This document shows positions 17,248-26,048 of a stretch of 64,000 nt of DNA, in pieces. Source of the stretch: an uncultured Opitutales bacterium (GTDB lineage: Bacteria; Verrucomicrobiota; Verrucomicrobiia; Opitutales; Coraliomargaritaceae); assembly GCA_937775295.1 (NCBI GenBank), contig CALKBZ010000003.1:275001-339000 (forward strand). Direction: 5' to 3'. A program made the translations under genes and the position numbers. Under the pieces are notes generated by a model that searched no databases, had not been told where the DNA came from, and was given only the letters and a program-made list of their open reading frames with translations. Numbering within the stretch: the first letter of the stretch is position 1; each line of letters starts with the position of its first letter.

Positions 17248-17751
17248 ATGAGCGAAAATATGAATCCATCCATTTTTACAAAACGTGAAAGCGTCGAGCA
17301 GGTTGAAGAGGGCGAACAACTCGCGCCCAAGTTTGATCAACAAGGAGTCATCCCCTGCGTGACGGTGCATACGGAGACTCGCGAGGTGCTCATGTTCGCG
17401 TTTATGAACGCAGAGGCCCTCACACTAACCATTGAAACAGGGCTGGCACACTATTGGTCACGCTCTCGTCAAAAGCTTTGGAAAAAAGGAGAATCTTCCG
17501 GCATGTTTCAGGAGGTTCGCCGTATGCTAGTCGACGATGATCAGGACTGTATCGTGCTTGAAGTCGACCTTACTGAGCCAAGCAGCGGAGGTAAAGAGGC
17601 TTCCTGCCATGTGGGTTATCGTTCCTGCTTCTACCGTGAAGTGCCTATCGGCAAAAGTGACGGGCCAGTTAGCCTACGCTTTATTGAGGATTCAAAATCC
17701 TTCGATCCGAAGGCGGTTTACGGCGACGTTGCTAATCCGACTCAGCTTTAG
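17248..17751 (+). CDS. hisI: Phosphoribosyl-AMP cyclohydrolase, zinc-site variant
   Basis: 167 residues. HisI catalyses the third step of histidine synthesis and needs Zn2+ plus Mg2+. The core FAFMNAEAL, HYWSRSRQKLWKKGESSG and SCHVGYRSCF is clear. Canonical enzymes have DCDxD, in which the Cys is one of three zinc ligands and the Asp residues bind Mg2+. Here it reads D96-D97-D98-Q99-D100, so that Cys is Asp, while C120 and C127 of CHxGxxSCF remain. C101 is nearby and could substitute. It has its own operator copy 2 and a 142-bp gap from the previous gene. HisI paralogs are reported next to Zur-regulated COG0523 genes in other bacteria; a single housekeeping HisI cannot be excluded. Confidence 0.88.
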   Translation: MSENMNPSIFTKRESVEQVEEGEQLAPKFDQQGVIPCVTVHTETREVLMFAFMNAEALTLTIETGLAHYWSRSRQKLWKKGESSGMFQEVRRMLVDDDQDCIVLEVDLTEPSSGGKEASCHVGYRSCFYREVPIGKSDGPVSLRFIEDSKSFDPKAVYGDVANPTQL

Positions 17752-17769
17752 AGGTAGATTGTATCGACG

Positions 17770-18015
17770 TTAGTCGAACAGCCAAAAGCTGGCAACTAAT
17801 TGTCCCTCGCGTGAGAGCTGAATGCACCCGAATTCATTTGATGCTTCAAAGCCTTCGGCCCTCGCCAGCAACTTTACTTCGTCAAATGTGCGACATTTGC
17901 GAAAGAGTGCATAATTCCAAGATTCTATCGGTTCAGCAGCGTAAACTAAAGCCGATGTCGAAGAAAAGGACTCGTTCAGTCGACGAGAAAGGAGTGTATC
18001 GGAGGCGTTCTTCAT
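17770..18015 (-). CDS. Small protein of unknown function downstream of COG0523 gene 2
   Basis: 81 codons on the minus strand, starting 67 bp after the stop of the second COG0523 gene and therefore probably cotranscribed with it. It is soluble, with no membrane segment or clear family motif. The segment ALFRKCRTFDEVKLLARAEG and the C-terminus GQLVASFWLFD look protein-like. Two cysteines (in RKCRT and GCIQL) and no CxxC. No ribosome binding site is evident. I do not recognise it. If real, its position under operator copy 3 would place it in the zinc-starvation response. Confidence 0.45.
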   Translation of the reverse strand: MKNASDTLLSRRLNESFSSTSALVYAAEPIESWNYALFRKCRTFDEVKLLARAEGFEASNEFGCIQLSREGQLVASFWLFD

Positions 18016-18082
18016 TGCAGGTTAGTTCGCAAGGGCGACTTTCAATCGTTTTTTGTATCTGATTCAAGAACCTGAGAGCCTA

Positions 18083-19393
18083 TTAGCTGTTCTCCACTTC
18101 ACAGTTGCGCAGGCCTTCAACAATTGCCTTACGGTCAAGATCAATGCCAATGAAGACAAGCTCCTGCCGGCGATCGCCCAAGTCCGGATGCCAGCTTTTC
18201 TGGATGATATCTGGCATCACTGCTTCGGTGGCTTCGCCATCAGCTAACATTTCGGCCCACCATTTGCCCACATAGTCGTGTCGCATGATTTTCCCCGCAA
18301 TGGAAAGTAGGCCGACGCGTTTGGGCATGCGAGTGGTCCAATAAAACCCTTTAGCACGAACGACGCCGGGGAGATTAGAACGAAGAAGCTTAATGAACTT
18401 CGTTTCATCAAAAGGTTGTCGGCTGTTATAGACGAAACTGTCGAACCCGTAGTCTTTGTGATGGTGCCCGTGTTGCGCAGTCTCCGTTTGTAGGCTGAAG
18501 CCATTTGTATGACTGGTCACAGTATTCTGAATCACAGAAAAACTATCGAAACTAAGGTTCGCTTGTGGAGAATCCACTGTAGAGTTGTTTGAGACTCGGT
18601 TGTTGGAGAGAATTAGATTTTTCCAGCGTGAACTGGTCATGGTCGCTTCCTCGTCAAAACGCTCAAGATCAAAGAGCTTGGCAGCGTCGATTTTACCGAA
18701 CGCGCAACGATGGACTTCCGCTCGGTCATTCAAACTGTGGAGATATGCTTCCAGGCGATCTGCTTCGGACGCTTCAATCTGGTCGGTCTTGTTCAATAGC
18801 AATAGATCGGCGCACTCGATCTGTTCCATTAGCAATTCTTCTAGCGGACGCCGTTTGTCGGCATGCAGGATCTGGATGCGCTTCGCAGTATCGAAGTCAG
18901 CGCGTGCGCCAAGGTGGTCTTCCAAGTTGGCTGCATCCACCACTGTGACGAGGTTTGCCACTCTTAGGAAGTCAGTGCCTCGCACGCCTTCGAAGTTGGC
19001 AGCAAAGAGGGTTTCCAATATAGACTTCGGCTCAGCAACACCTGTTGCTTCGATCAAAATATGGCTTGGCTTGCGCTTTAGATAGAGGTGAAGGAGCGCA
19101 TCCATCAACTCTGTCTGAATTGAGCAGCAAATACAACCGCTGTTAAGTTCGACCATGCCGCTGATCGGACTGTTTAGTTTACGAATGGAGCGTTTGATCA
19201 AGCTAGCATCAACATTGACCTCGCCGAGATCATTTACTATAACTGCCAAATTTTCGGACTGTCCGGATGCGAGTAGGTGATTGAGCAACGTAGTCTTCCC
19301 CGAACCCAAGAATCCACTCAACAAAGTGACTGGGACGCGCTCATCGGCAGGAATCGAAGCTGTCGGCTTCCAGAATAAAAACATTTTGGCCAT
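18083..19393 (-). CDS. COG0523 (CobW/YciC-type) GTPase, putative zinc metallochaperone 2
   Basis: 436 residues from the ATG at 19393; the longer frame to 19441 would be read through the operator, so I reject it. P-loop GFLGSGKTT (27-35), [15 protein letters not shown] (C87, C89, C90), ATGVAEP and LNKTD mark a G3E GTPase. The CobW_C domain contains [14 protein letters not shown] and [12 protein letters not shown] linker just before it carries GHHHKD, a typical histidine-rich metal loop absent in the paralog at 13659. It is probably a zinc chaperone induced under starvation. It is transcribed toward hisI and ends close to the small gene at 17770. The 25-bp dyad sits 4 bp before the start codon. 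Confidence 0.87.
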   Translation of the reverse strand: MAKMFLFWKPTASIPADERVPVTLLSGFLGSGKTTLLNHLLASGQSENLAVIVNDLGEVNVDASLIKRSIRKLNSPISGMVELNSGCICCSIQTELMDALLHLYLKRKPSHILIEATGVAEPKSILETLFAANFEGVRGTDFLRVANLVTVVDAANLEDHLGARADFDTAKRIQILHADKRRPLEELLMEQIECADLLLLNKTDQIEASEADRLEAYLHSLNDRAEVHRCAFGKIDAAKLFDLERFDEEATMTSSRWKNLILSNNRVSNNSTVDSPQANLSFDSFSVIQNTVTSHTNGFSLQTETAQHGHHHKDYGFDSFVYNSRQPFDETKFIKLLRSNLPGVVRAKGFYWTTRMPKRVGLLSIAGKIMRHDYVGKWWAEMLADGEATEAVMPDIIQKSWHPDLGDRRQELVFIGIDLDRKAIVEGLRNCEVENS

Positions 19394-19396
19394 GCC

Positions 19397-19421
19397 TTTA
19401 ATGAAAGTTAGTTTCATTAAA
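19397..19421 (-). promoter_or_regulatory. Zur-like operator, copy 3 (perfect dyad before COG0523 gene 2)
   Basis: A perfect inverted repeat: TTTAATGAAA, spacer GTTAG, TTTCATTAAA. The same pattern, imperfect, occurs at 10732-10756 and 17186-17210. It lies directly upstream of the ATG at 19393, overlapping where the ribosome binding site or transcript start must be. The A/T-rich dyad of 10-bp arms is the form bound by Fur-family dimers. Assignment to Zur rests on the zinc-related genes it precedes. Confidence 0.75.
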
Positions 19422-19568
19422 TAGGCAAGGCTCAGAACCAACTTTTAAATTTAATTAGGAGTGAAAAAGGGGGCAAACGTAGCAAATATAATCCTTTAAG
19501 TGCTCTGCCTGATGATGTTCGTTATGCGAGAGGGGTGCCCCAGACTTATACGTTGTGCGATCCAAGTG

Positions 19569-19787
19569 TTACTTGCAGTCGTCTCCTTGCGTAATGAAAT
19601 TGCAATTCTGACTTTCCACTCTGCGCTTTCGGGCCGCACGGAATCTCGGATCATTGATTTTTTGACGTTGGATCTCCTGCGTGACCAACGTCTCCCATTG
19701 AACCGTCTTCAGCTTTTTGCGGTAATTGCCGCAACAAATCATGCCGTAGACGTCTCCAGGGAAATCGATGCGTTGTTTGCGTGGCAT
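19569..19787 (-). pseudogene. Internally deleted Y1 transposase remnant (N-terminus joined to C-terminus)
   Basis: An open frame of 72 codons starts MPRKQRIDFPGDVYGMICCG, a slightly worn version of the MPRKxRIxxPGAxYHVIxRGNYR start of REP-associated Y1 transposases. After GNYRKKL the sequence jumps to a basic tail (WETLVTQEIQRQKINDPRFR) with no HUH motif, so the catalytic middle is deleted. Short G-rich ends flank it in inverted orientation: GTGAAAAAGGGGGCAAACG near 19462 (+) and AAAAAAGAGGTCAAATGT near 19840 (-). It may be a fossil of a whole REP transposon. The rest of 19442-19974 holds nothing else I can name. Confidence 0.65.
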
Positions 19788-19974
19788 GATGTTAGAGCCT
19801 CAAGCAAAGTAAGGGGAGCAATGTTAAATTCTATTTCTACATTTGACCTCTTTTTTGTCTTCAAAAAATACGAAATGCCCGCGGCTGCACTCTGTTGCTG
19901 TCTGGTGGTTCAGCATAATTTTCGCATCGAGCGACCACCTCAAGGGCGCGGTTGACTCATTCGGCGAGAGCCAA

Positions 19975-22900
19975 CTACGCGACCTCAGTGCCTGTCGCAC
20001 CGCCTTTGCGATCCTTTGCGATAAGCATATAGATTGATGGTAGGAAGAGCAGCGTGAAGAGCGTGCCAATCGCCATGCCGCCGACGAGTACGAGGCCGAT
20101 CGAGTTACGTGCTTCAGCACCTGCACCAGTGACCAGTATCAGCGGGAAGTGACCCGCTACGGTAGCGACGGTGGTCATTAAAATCGGGCGTAATCGCACT
20201 TCGCTGGCTTCTTGAATCGCATCGAGTTTTGCTTTGCCTTGGCGTTGTAGTTGATTGGCGAATTCGACGATTAAAATACCGTTCTTGGCGACTAGGCCGA
20301 CGAGTGTGACCAGACCGACTTGCGAGTAGATATTTAGCGTAGTCGTCCAGCCATCTGTCCAGAAGGGCACGTTCGGGCTGAGCATTTTCAAGAAGGTAAA
20401 GATCAATGCGCCAAACATTGCCAGCGGCACCGAACCGAGCAGAATAATAAAGGGGTCGCGGAAGCTGTTGAATTGTGCGGCAAGCACCATGAAGATGAGC
20501 ACTAGTGCGAGGCAGAACGCGGGGAGGAATTTATTGCCCTCGGTGCGCAGTTGGCGTGACTCACCGACGTAGTCCACCCGATAGCCGTCGGGCAAAATTT
20601 CGGCGGCGGTGTCTTCGAGAAACTGGAGCCCTTGGTCGAGTGGCCCCATATAGACACCGCTCATTTTGACGGCGTTAAATTGCTGGAAGCGATTGAGAGA
20701 GCGTGGCTGCACACTGTCTTCGAGAGTGGCGACGGTGCTGAGTTGGATCAGCTTATCCTCTGGGCCTTTGATGTAGATGTCCTGCAGCTGACCGGCATTT
20801 AGGCGTTCGGCCCGTTTAATTTGCGGGATCACTTTATAGCTGCGCCCGTCGAGGTTGAAGCGATTCACATAACCGCCACCGATGAGTGCGCCGAGATCAG
20901 CACCGATGGCGCGTTGATCGAGCCCGAGCGAGCTGACCATATCATGATCAATGACGAATTGGGTCTGTGGTTGGTCGATCTTGGTGTCGATAATTGGCGG
21001 AAAGGCGAAGCGGCCGCTGGCAAGTGCTTTGTCGTGAATTTGCTGCACAAATTTTAGAATCTCTTTGGGCTCCGCGGTGGAGGCGACAATGAAGTCCACC
21101 GGAAAGTCGCTGCCACCGGGGAGTGCGGCAGGGGTGACTGGGAATATTCGAACTCCAGGAATCGCGCTGAGTCCCCTTCGAGCTTCGGGTATGATGTCGA
21201 AGACCGTGCGTTCGCGCTCGCTCCACGGAGCGAGAATCATGCCACTGAAACCCCCATTGGGGTACGTTAACTGAAAGCTGTAGGCGGTTTCTGGAAAGCT
21301 AAAAAATACGTCGTTGGCTGTTGCGGTAAAACGGGAGGTTTCTTCGATGGCATAGTTTGCAGGCGCATCGACGATACCAAAAATCACACCTTGGTCTTCG
21401 GTCGGCGCGAGCTCCTTGGGCGAGAGCACAAACATCGGTACGCACATGAGTGTGAGCACGCCCCAACAGCAGTAAATAACCCAACGAGTTTGCAGGCTGG
21501 TTCGTAAAATGCCGCCGTAGGTTTTTCTGAGTCGGTCGAAGCCATTGTTAATGCGCAGTGCAAGCCCTGTATGTTCACCGCTCTTGAGGAGCTTGGACGA
21601 AATCATCGGACTGAGGGTGAGGGCGACGATGGTGGATATGATCACAGCCCCGCACAGCGTGAGCGCAAACTCGCGAAACAGCGATCCGGTGAGTCCGCCT
21701 TGAAAGGCGATCGGTAGGTAAACTGCAACCAGAACGAGTGTGGTGGCAATGACTGGTCCGATCAGTTCGCGCACGCCGAGCAGTGCGGATTCGATTGGTT
21801 TCATGCCAGCTTTGAGGTGACGTTCGATGTTTTCCACCACGATAATGGCATCGTCCACCACGATGCCGACCGAGAGCACGACTGCCAGTAGTGTGAGCAA
21901 ATTGATCGAGAAGCCGAACAACTGCATCAGGAAGACCGCGCCGATGAGCGAGATCGGGATGGTGATGATCGGCACCAGCACGGTGCGGATTTGCCCCATG
22001 AATAGGAAGATGACCACCATCACGATGATCAAGGTCTCGGCGAGTGTTTTGACTACCTCAACGATCGACTCTTCGATATAGATGGTCGAGTCGTAGCCGA
22101 TATTGGCTTCGATGCCCTCGGGGAGTTCGCCTTTGATTTCCTCGAGTTCGGCGCGCACGGCTTTGATCACGTCGACGGTGTTGCCGTCGGGCAGCACGTG
22201 CATGCCGATGAAGACCGCCTGCTTGCCGGAGAAGCGCACTTCGGAGTTATAGTCGTCGCTGCCGAGTTCGACTTCGGCGATGTCTTTAATCCGCACGATG
22301 GTGTCACCCTCATTCAGGATCGCGAGTTGCTCGAATTCTTCGACGGAACTGATGTCAGTGTTGGTAGTTAGGTTGACGGTGACGAGGTTGCCCTTGGTCT
22401 GACCGACTGCGGATAGATAGTTATTGGAGGTAAGGGCTTCGCGAACCTGTGCGGGGTAGATGCCGAACGCAGCCATGCGTGCAGGGTCAAGCCAGATACG
22501 CATCGCGAAGGTGCGCCCGCCGAGTATCTCGGCTTCTTGCACGCCTTTGATCGATGTGAGGCGAGGCTGGATGACGCGCACCAGATAGTCGGTAATTTCG
22601 TTGGCTTCGAGTATTTCGGATGCGAAGGAAAGGTAGGCCGAGGCGCGTTCGCTCTCGGCAGATTCGACGGTGATGGTTGGCACTTCCGCTTCGGGCGGCA
22701 GGTCGCCGCGCACTTGGTCGACCTTTGAGCTGATTTCTGCGAGGGCTTTGGTCGAATCAAAGTTGAGCTCTAGGCGCACCGTGATCGTGGATATGCCGAG
22801 CAAACTTTGTGAGGCGATGTAGTTAATGCCGTTGGCCGAGGCGATGGCTCGCTCTAGCGGGGTGGTGATGAAACCACGTACAAGGTCGGCATCGGCACCA

Positions 22901-23061
22901 GTATAAACCGTTGTGATCGTGACCTTGGCGTTTTCGTTACGTGGGTATTGTCGGATCGTGAGCGAGGAAATCGCCTGCAGGCCGGCAATCACGATCACCA
23001 TGCTGACCACGATGGCTAGCACCGGGCGCTTAATGAATATATCGGTAAAGGCTGTCTTCAT
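19975..23061 (-). CDS. RND-family efflux permease (HAE1/AcrB type)
   Basis: 1028 residues, the usual size of hydrophobe/amphiphile efflux pumps. The start FIKRPVLAIVVSMVIVIAGL is the first membrane helix. Two large periplasmic loops separate the helix blocks. The helix 4 motif VGIVVDDAIIVVENIERHL carries the paired Asp of the proton relay. GLVAKNGILIVEFANQLQ near the end is the second-half counterpart. It pumps drugs, detergents or signals from periplasm and inner membrane, together with the adaptor encoded 41 bp upstream. No outer-membrane TolC-like gene is adjacent. Metal-specific CzcA pumps have a different helix 4 motif, so I prefer HAE1. Confidence 0.93.
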   Translation of the reverse strand: MKTAFTDIFIKRPVLAIVVSMVIVIAGLQAISSLTIRQYPRNENAKVTITTVYTGADADLVRGFITTPLERAIASANGINYIASQSLLGISTITVRLELNFDSTKALAEISSKVDQVRGDLPPEAEVPTITVESAESERASAYLSFASEILEANEITDYLVRVIQPRLTSIKGVQEAEILGGRTFAMRIWLDPARMAAFGIYPAQVREALTSNNYLSAVGQTKGNLVTVNLTTNTDISSVEEFEQLAILNEGDTIVRIKDIAEVELGSDDYNSEVRFSGKQAVFIGMHVLPDGNTVDVIKAVRAELEEIKGELPEGIEANIGYDSTIYIEESIVEVVKTLAETLIIVMVVIFLFMGQIRTVLVPIITIPISLIGAVFLMQLFGFSINLLTLLAVVLSVGIVVDDAIIVVENIERHLKAGMKPIESALLGVRELIGPVIATTLVLVAVYLPIAFQGGLTGSLFREFALTLCGAVIISTIVALTLSPMISSKLLKSGEHTGLALRINNGFDRLRKTYGGILRTSLQTRWVIYCCWGVLTLMCVPMFVLSPKELAPTEDQGVIFGIVDAPANYAIEETSRFTATANDVFFSFPETAYSFQLTYPNGGFSGMILAPWSERERTVFDIIPEARRGLSAIPGVRIFPVTPAALPGGSDFPVDFIVASTAEPKEILKFVQQIHDKALASGRFAFPPIIDTKIDQPQTQFVIDHDMVSSLGLDQRAIGADLGALIGGGYVNRFNLDGRSYKVIPQIKRAERLNAGQLQDIYIKGPEDKLIQLSTVATLEDSVQPRSLNRFQQFNAVKMSGVYMGPLDQGLQFLEDTAAEILPDGYRVDYVGESRQLRTEGNKFLPAFCLALVLIFMVLAAQFNSFRDPFIILLGSVPLAMFGALIFTFLKMLSPNVPFWTDGWTTTLNIYSQVGLVTLVGLVAKNGILIVEFANQLQRQGKAKLDAIQEASEVRLRPILMTTVATVAGHFPLILVTGAGAEARNSIGLVLVGGMAIGTLFTLLFLPSIYMLIAKDRKGGATGTEVA

Positions 23062-23102
23062 GAGTGACTCGAGCTTAGTGGGAGTTCCAGCAACGAAGCC
23101 GG

Positions 23103-24242
23103 TTAAGAATTCCCCGGACTCGGTGCGAGTTCCGGAGTGGGAGCCAAGTCGTTATGGATAGTAATAAGCATGCCGTTGTTCAGTTTGAAGGCGCCAGCCG
23201 AGACGATCTCGTCACCTTCCTGGAGCCCATCTAGTATACTGACAAAATCACCGCTGCGCTTACCGATACGAATAAACGACTGCTTCACGATGGTCGTCTC
23301 TAGACCAGTCACTTCGTCGCTGGCGGTGGTCACTTTGAAAATTGAATTCCCATACGGGGCATAGACGATCGAAGTGGCCGGCACGACTAGCACGTCATTT
23401 TTGTTAGTTAAAATGACGGTGACTTTGACAAAAAGACCGGGACGAAGACGGTCATCTTTATTTTCTAACGTTCCTTGAAATTGGACTGTGCGAGTGACTG
23501 GGTCGATCTGCGGGCTAATTGCCGTGACACTACTTTCGAATGTTTGTTCGGGATAGACGTCGCTCTGTAGTGTGATTTTCATGCCAGTAGTAACTCGAGC
23601 AATGGCCTTCTGGGGGAGAGTGAAGTTAACGAACACCTGATCGCAGGATTGCAGGTTAACGATGGGAGCGCCCGGCGAGAGATACTGACCTAAGTTGATC
23701 TGACGTATGCCTACTCGACCGCTAAAAGGAGCACGGATAGTCTTACGCTCGATGATCGCTTTCAGATTTTTCATTTCTGCGGTGGCTTCGTCAAAGCCCG
23801 CTTGTGCGCGATCCAACTGTGATTGAGCGATCGAGTCTGTGCCGCGCAAGCGTTTGGCACGAACCAATTCAATTTCAGCGAGGTGTGCGGTGGCTTGATT
23901 TGAGTTTAGTAGTGCCGATTCGACTGCAATATCCAGTTGAACTAAAATCGTGCCCGCATCGACATCTTGCCCGTTTTTAAAATTAATCGCACTCACCACG
24001 CCAGCGACCTCAGTATCGAGGCGCACGCCCTTGTAGGGCTCGATTGAGCCGATCGCTTGGATACTATCGACCCAAGATTGGCGTTCAGCGATGGAGGTCG
24101 AAACGCTTTCGGCCCTCGGCCCCTTCATTTTGCCAGCAGCTCCCATCGCTCCGAATGAGAGCTTCTTGGTGCCGACGAGGAACAGGAGGACGAGTACGAG
24201 ACCCCCAAATATGCAAATTCCAAAGAGTTTTTTCTTAATCAT
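23103..24242 (-). CDS. RND efflux membrane fusion protein (periplasmic adaptor)
   Basis: 379 residues from the ATG at 24242 (MIKKKLFGICIFGGL); an upstream in-frame TTG at 24251 adds only three residues. An N-terminal membrane anchor or uncleaved signal (about 5-24) is followed by the lipoyl-like half-motif (GVVSAINFKNGQDVDAGTIL), a short coiled-coil hairpin (about 110-150), the second lipoyl half (APFSGRVGIRQINLGQYLSP) and beta-barrel and membrane-proximal domains. It couples the permease downstream to an outer-membrane channel. The two genes form an operon; no regulator is adjacent. Confidence 0.9.
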   Translation of the reverse strand: MIKKKLFGICIFGGLVLVLLFLVGTKKLSFGAMGAAGKMKGPRAESVSTSIAERQSWVDSIQAIGSIEPYKGVRLDTEVAGVVSAINFKNGQDVDAGTILVQLDIAVESALLNSNQATAHLAEIELVRAKRLRGTDSIAQSQLDRAQAGFDEATAEMKNLKAIIERKTIRAPFSGRVGIRQINLGQYLSPGAPIVNLQSCDQVFVNFTLPQKAIARVTTGMKITLQSDVYPEQTFESSVTAISPQIDPVTRTVQFQGTLENKDDRLRPGLFVKVTVILTNKNDVLVVPATSIVYAPYGNSIFKVTTASDEVTGLETTIVKQSFIRIGKRSGDFVSILDGLQEGDEIVSAGAFKLNNGMLITIHNDLAPTPELAPSPGNS

Positions 24243-24442
24243 AATCAGCAATTTTCAGTGTGATACTGCTACTTGCAGCAAATTGTGCTGTATTAGGAAG
24301 TCAATTTAGGTAAAGACAAACCCTTGTTTGGATTTTGCTTAAAACAGGTACTTTTTAGGGGAAATGCAATGGGAGTGAGAAATATAAAAAAACCGGTTGA
24401 CGAGCGCCTGACGCGAACACTTAATGCCGCCTTTCTAAGTGA

Positions 24443-24518
<76 letters not shown>

Positions 24519-24527
24519 CTTGAAGAA

Positions 24528-24558
24528 GCCCTAAGCTGTAGCCGCTTAGGGCTTTTTT
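24528..24558 (+). terminator. Rho-independent terminator of tRNA-Phe
   Basis: GCCCTAAGC and GCTTAGGGC form a 9-bp stem around a 7-base loop, followed by six T residues. Confidence 0.93.
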
Positions 24559-24690
24559 GTGCTTAATTGTCGGTTAGTGGCGCAGTTTCGATTGAAACGA
24601 CAGACCGTTTTATTTCAGGGGCAACGGGTCCCTGATGATGGGCTTGTTTGAACCATTGCACTCTGCGAGTATAATAAACCGCGATCGGAG

Positions 24691-24760
24691 TGTGGGCGAC
24701 TCGCCCACATTGCTACTGTGTTGCAGTAAAGGAGGGAGGGCGAGTCGCCCTCCCTCCTTT
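24691..24760. repeat. Pair of perfect palindromes (REP-like)
   Basis: Two perfect dyads lie 18 bases apart. The first (24691-24709) has arms TGTGGGCGA and TCGCCCACA around one base. The second (24728-24760) has 16-bp arms, AAAGGAGGGAGGGCGA and its complement, around one base. Both share the core GGGCGA..TCGCCC. A weak relative of the first (GGGCGACTCGGCCAC) is at 32199-32213, and GAGGGCGCGTCGCGCTC at 35234 looks like a worn relative of the second. They are REP-like hairpins, probably spread by Y1 transposases. Confidence 0.7.
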
Positions 24761-24840
24761 ATTCTTTTTCCACTAATCGGTGATGAACCTTGTTTGGGGT
24801 GGTCGTTCCGGTTGCTGGGGAATTCTTCCGCATTGCAACA

Positions 24841-24918
24841 GGGGAGGGACCGCCTCCGCGCGGACCGCAGCTAAATAAGTTTAGAGGCAATGCGGACGAC
24901 ACCGAGGGCGTCCCTTCC
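24841..24918. repeat. REP/BIME-like long hairpin, family A copy 1
   Basis: Starts GGGGAGGGACCGCCTCCGCG and ends GAGGGCGTCCCTTCC, which is close to the reverse complement of the start. The inner part reads GCGGACCGCAGCTAAATAAG. The same layout recurs at 54225-54299 and 60753-60848. It is non-coding and lies with the palindromes at 24691-24760 in the gap between tRNA-Phe and the Sel1 gene. Confidence 0.65.
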
Positions 24919-25053
24919 GATTTCCTGTTGCTCGTCACCAGCTCTTATATTTGCCGACGTCCACACCTAATGGAGTCTCAGCCAGTGTCTCGCTTATAAG
25001 CGAGGGTGGGACTTTTTAACGGCGAGCAACGCGATTGGTCGAGACTGCTGATC

Positions 25054-25746
25054 TTAATAGCCTGGATACTTTGGGATATTTGCTAGGGTCAGGTGTTGAT
25101 CGAGTGGCAATAGTAGGCTCTTTGCTTTGCCCATTTGATCGACGAGTGCTTGGGCCTCTTGGATTATTTGAGGGGTGAGGCCTTGTGTGCCTGAAATGTT
25201 TTGCTTGGCGTTGTTTGCTGGAGACGAGTCTAGCGTGGCTGACTGTAACAAGAGTGCAATGCCTGCGACCTTGTTCACTGGCACGCCATCGCCGCGTATA
25301 TAAAGCATGCCTAAATTGCCGATCGCCATGGGGTCGCCTTGTACGGCTGCCTGACGATACCACTCATTCGCTTCGGCGAAATTAACCTCTGTGCCACGGC
25401 CATTTTCGTAGAGCACTCCTAGATTAAATTGCGCGGCTGAGCTGCCCTTCAAGGAGGCTTTGCGATACCATACCAGCGCTTCCTTTAGATCCTTTTCGAC
25501 TCCGATGCCATTTTCATGCATCAGGGCCACATTGAATTGAGAATCGAGATGTCCTTCATTCGCCGCAGCTAAAAATTCGGTGTAGGCCAGCGGCAAGTTG
25601 TTGGCGGTATAGGCTTCGAGTCCGGCCACGAAATGCGCAGGCAGAGGCTGGTCCTCGATGCGCTGCGCCTGTGTGCTGGTCGTGGCAATTAAAGAGCCAA
25701 GGAGGCATGTGCTGAGCGCGAGAAATATAGATTTAAATGGTTTCAT
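25054..25746 (-). CDS. Secreted Sel1-repeat (TPR-like) protein
   Basis: 230 residues. Residues 1-27 are a signal peptide (FLALSTCLLGSLIATTSTQA, cleaved after AQA). Four Sel1-like repeats follow between about 45 and 185, each with the pattern A...YR.AA..G...A..NLG.LY..G.GV; clear copies are AQFNLGVLYENGRGTEVNFA and AIGNLGMLYIRGDGVPVNKV. Such proteins are periplasmic scaffolds for protein-protein contacts. The C-terminal 45 residues are low in features. The gene is monocistronic. The partner cannot be inferred from its neighbours. Confidence 0.85.
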   Translation of the reverse strand: MKPFKSIFLALSTCLLGSLIATTSTQAQRIEDQPLPAHFVAGLEAYTANNLPLAYTEFLAAANEGHLDSQFNVALMHENGIGVEKDLKEALVWYRKASLKGSSAAQFNLGVLYENGRGTEVNFAEANEWYRQAAVQGDPMAIGNLGMLYIRGDGVPVNKVAGIALLLQSATLDSSPANNAKQNISGTQGLTPQIIQEAQALVDQMGKAKSLLLPLDQHLTLANIPKYPGY

Positions 25747-26048
25747 TTATGTTTTTTAAAAGTGGTGTGGTCTGTTAGGTACTTGGCGTGGCGAGCGGAT
25801 CTGGGCTGAATATTAAAAATGCTAAGGTGGAGTGTAGGCTTTGCCAGATTCAAATCCATGTAGCTCACGTCTGTCTTACATCTGAATCGCTCTGCGCACT
25901 GGGCCTCTAGCAAAGCCGCGTTTTATGTGGCGAGACAATGACCGAGGTGAGATGAACGATTGATTCGCACTGAGGCGCTGGGGCCTCCACTGCGAACGAC
26001 ACCTGCGGTTTTGCCCTGCAAGGCGTATTAGGAGCCGAAATAGTCCGG
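25747..26048. other. Intergenic stretch with no clear feature
   Basis: About 300 bases between the Sel1 gene start and the PEP-CTERM-like fragment. The end of this stretch may contain worn upstream codons of that fragment, but I cannot follow a frame with confidence. No RNA gene or repeat is visible. Confidence 0.4.

Noticed and set aside
19393-19441. Start of COG0523 gene 2 at 19441
   Set aside because: It would put the perfect 25-bp operator inside the coding region; ATG 19393 gives the standard N-terminus for the family.
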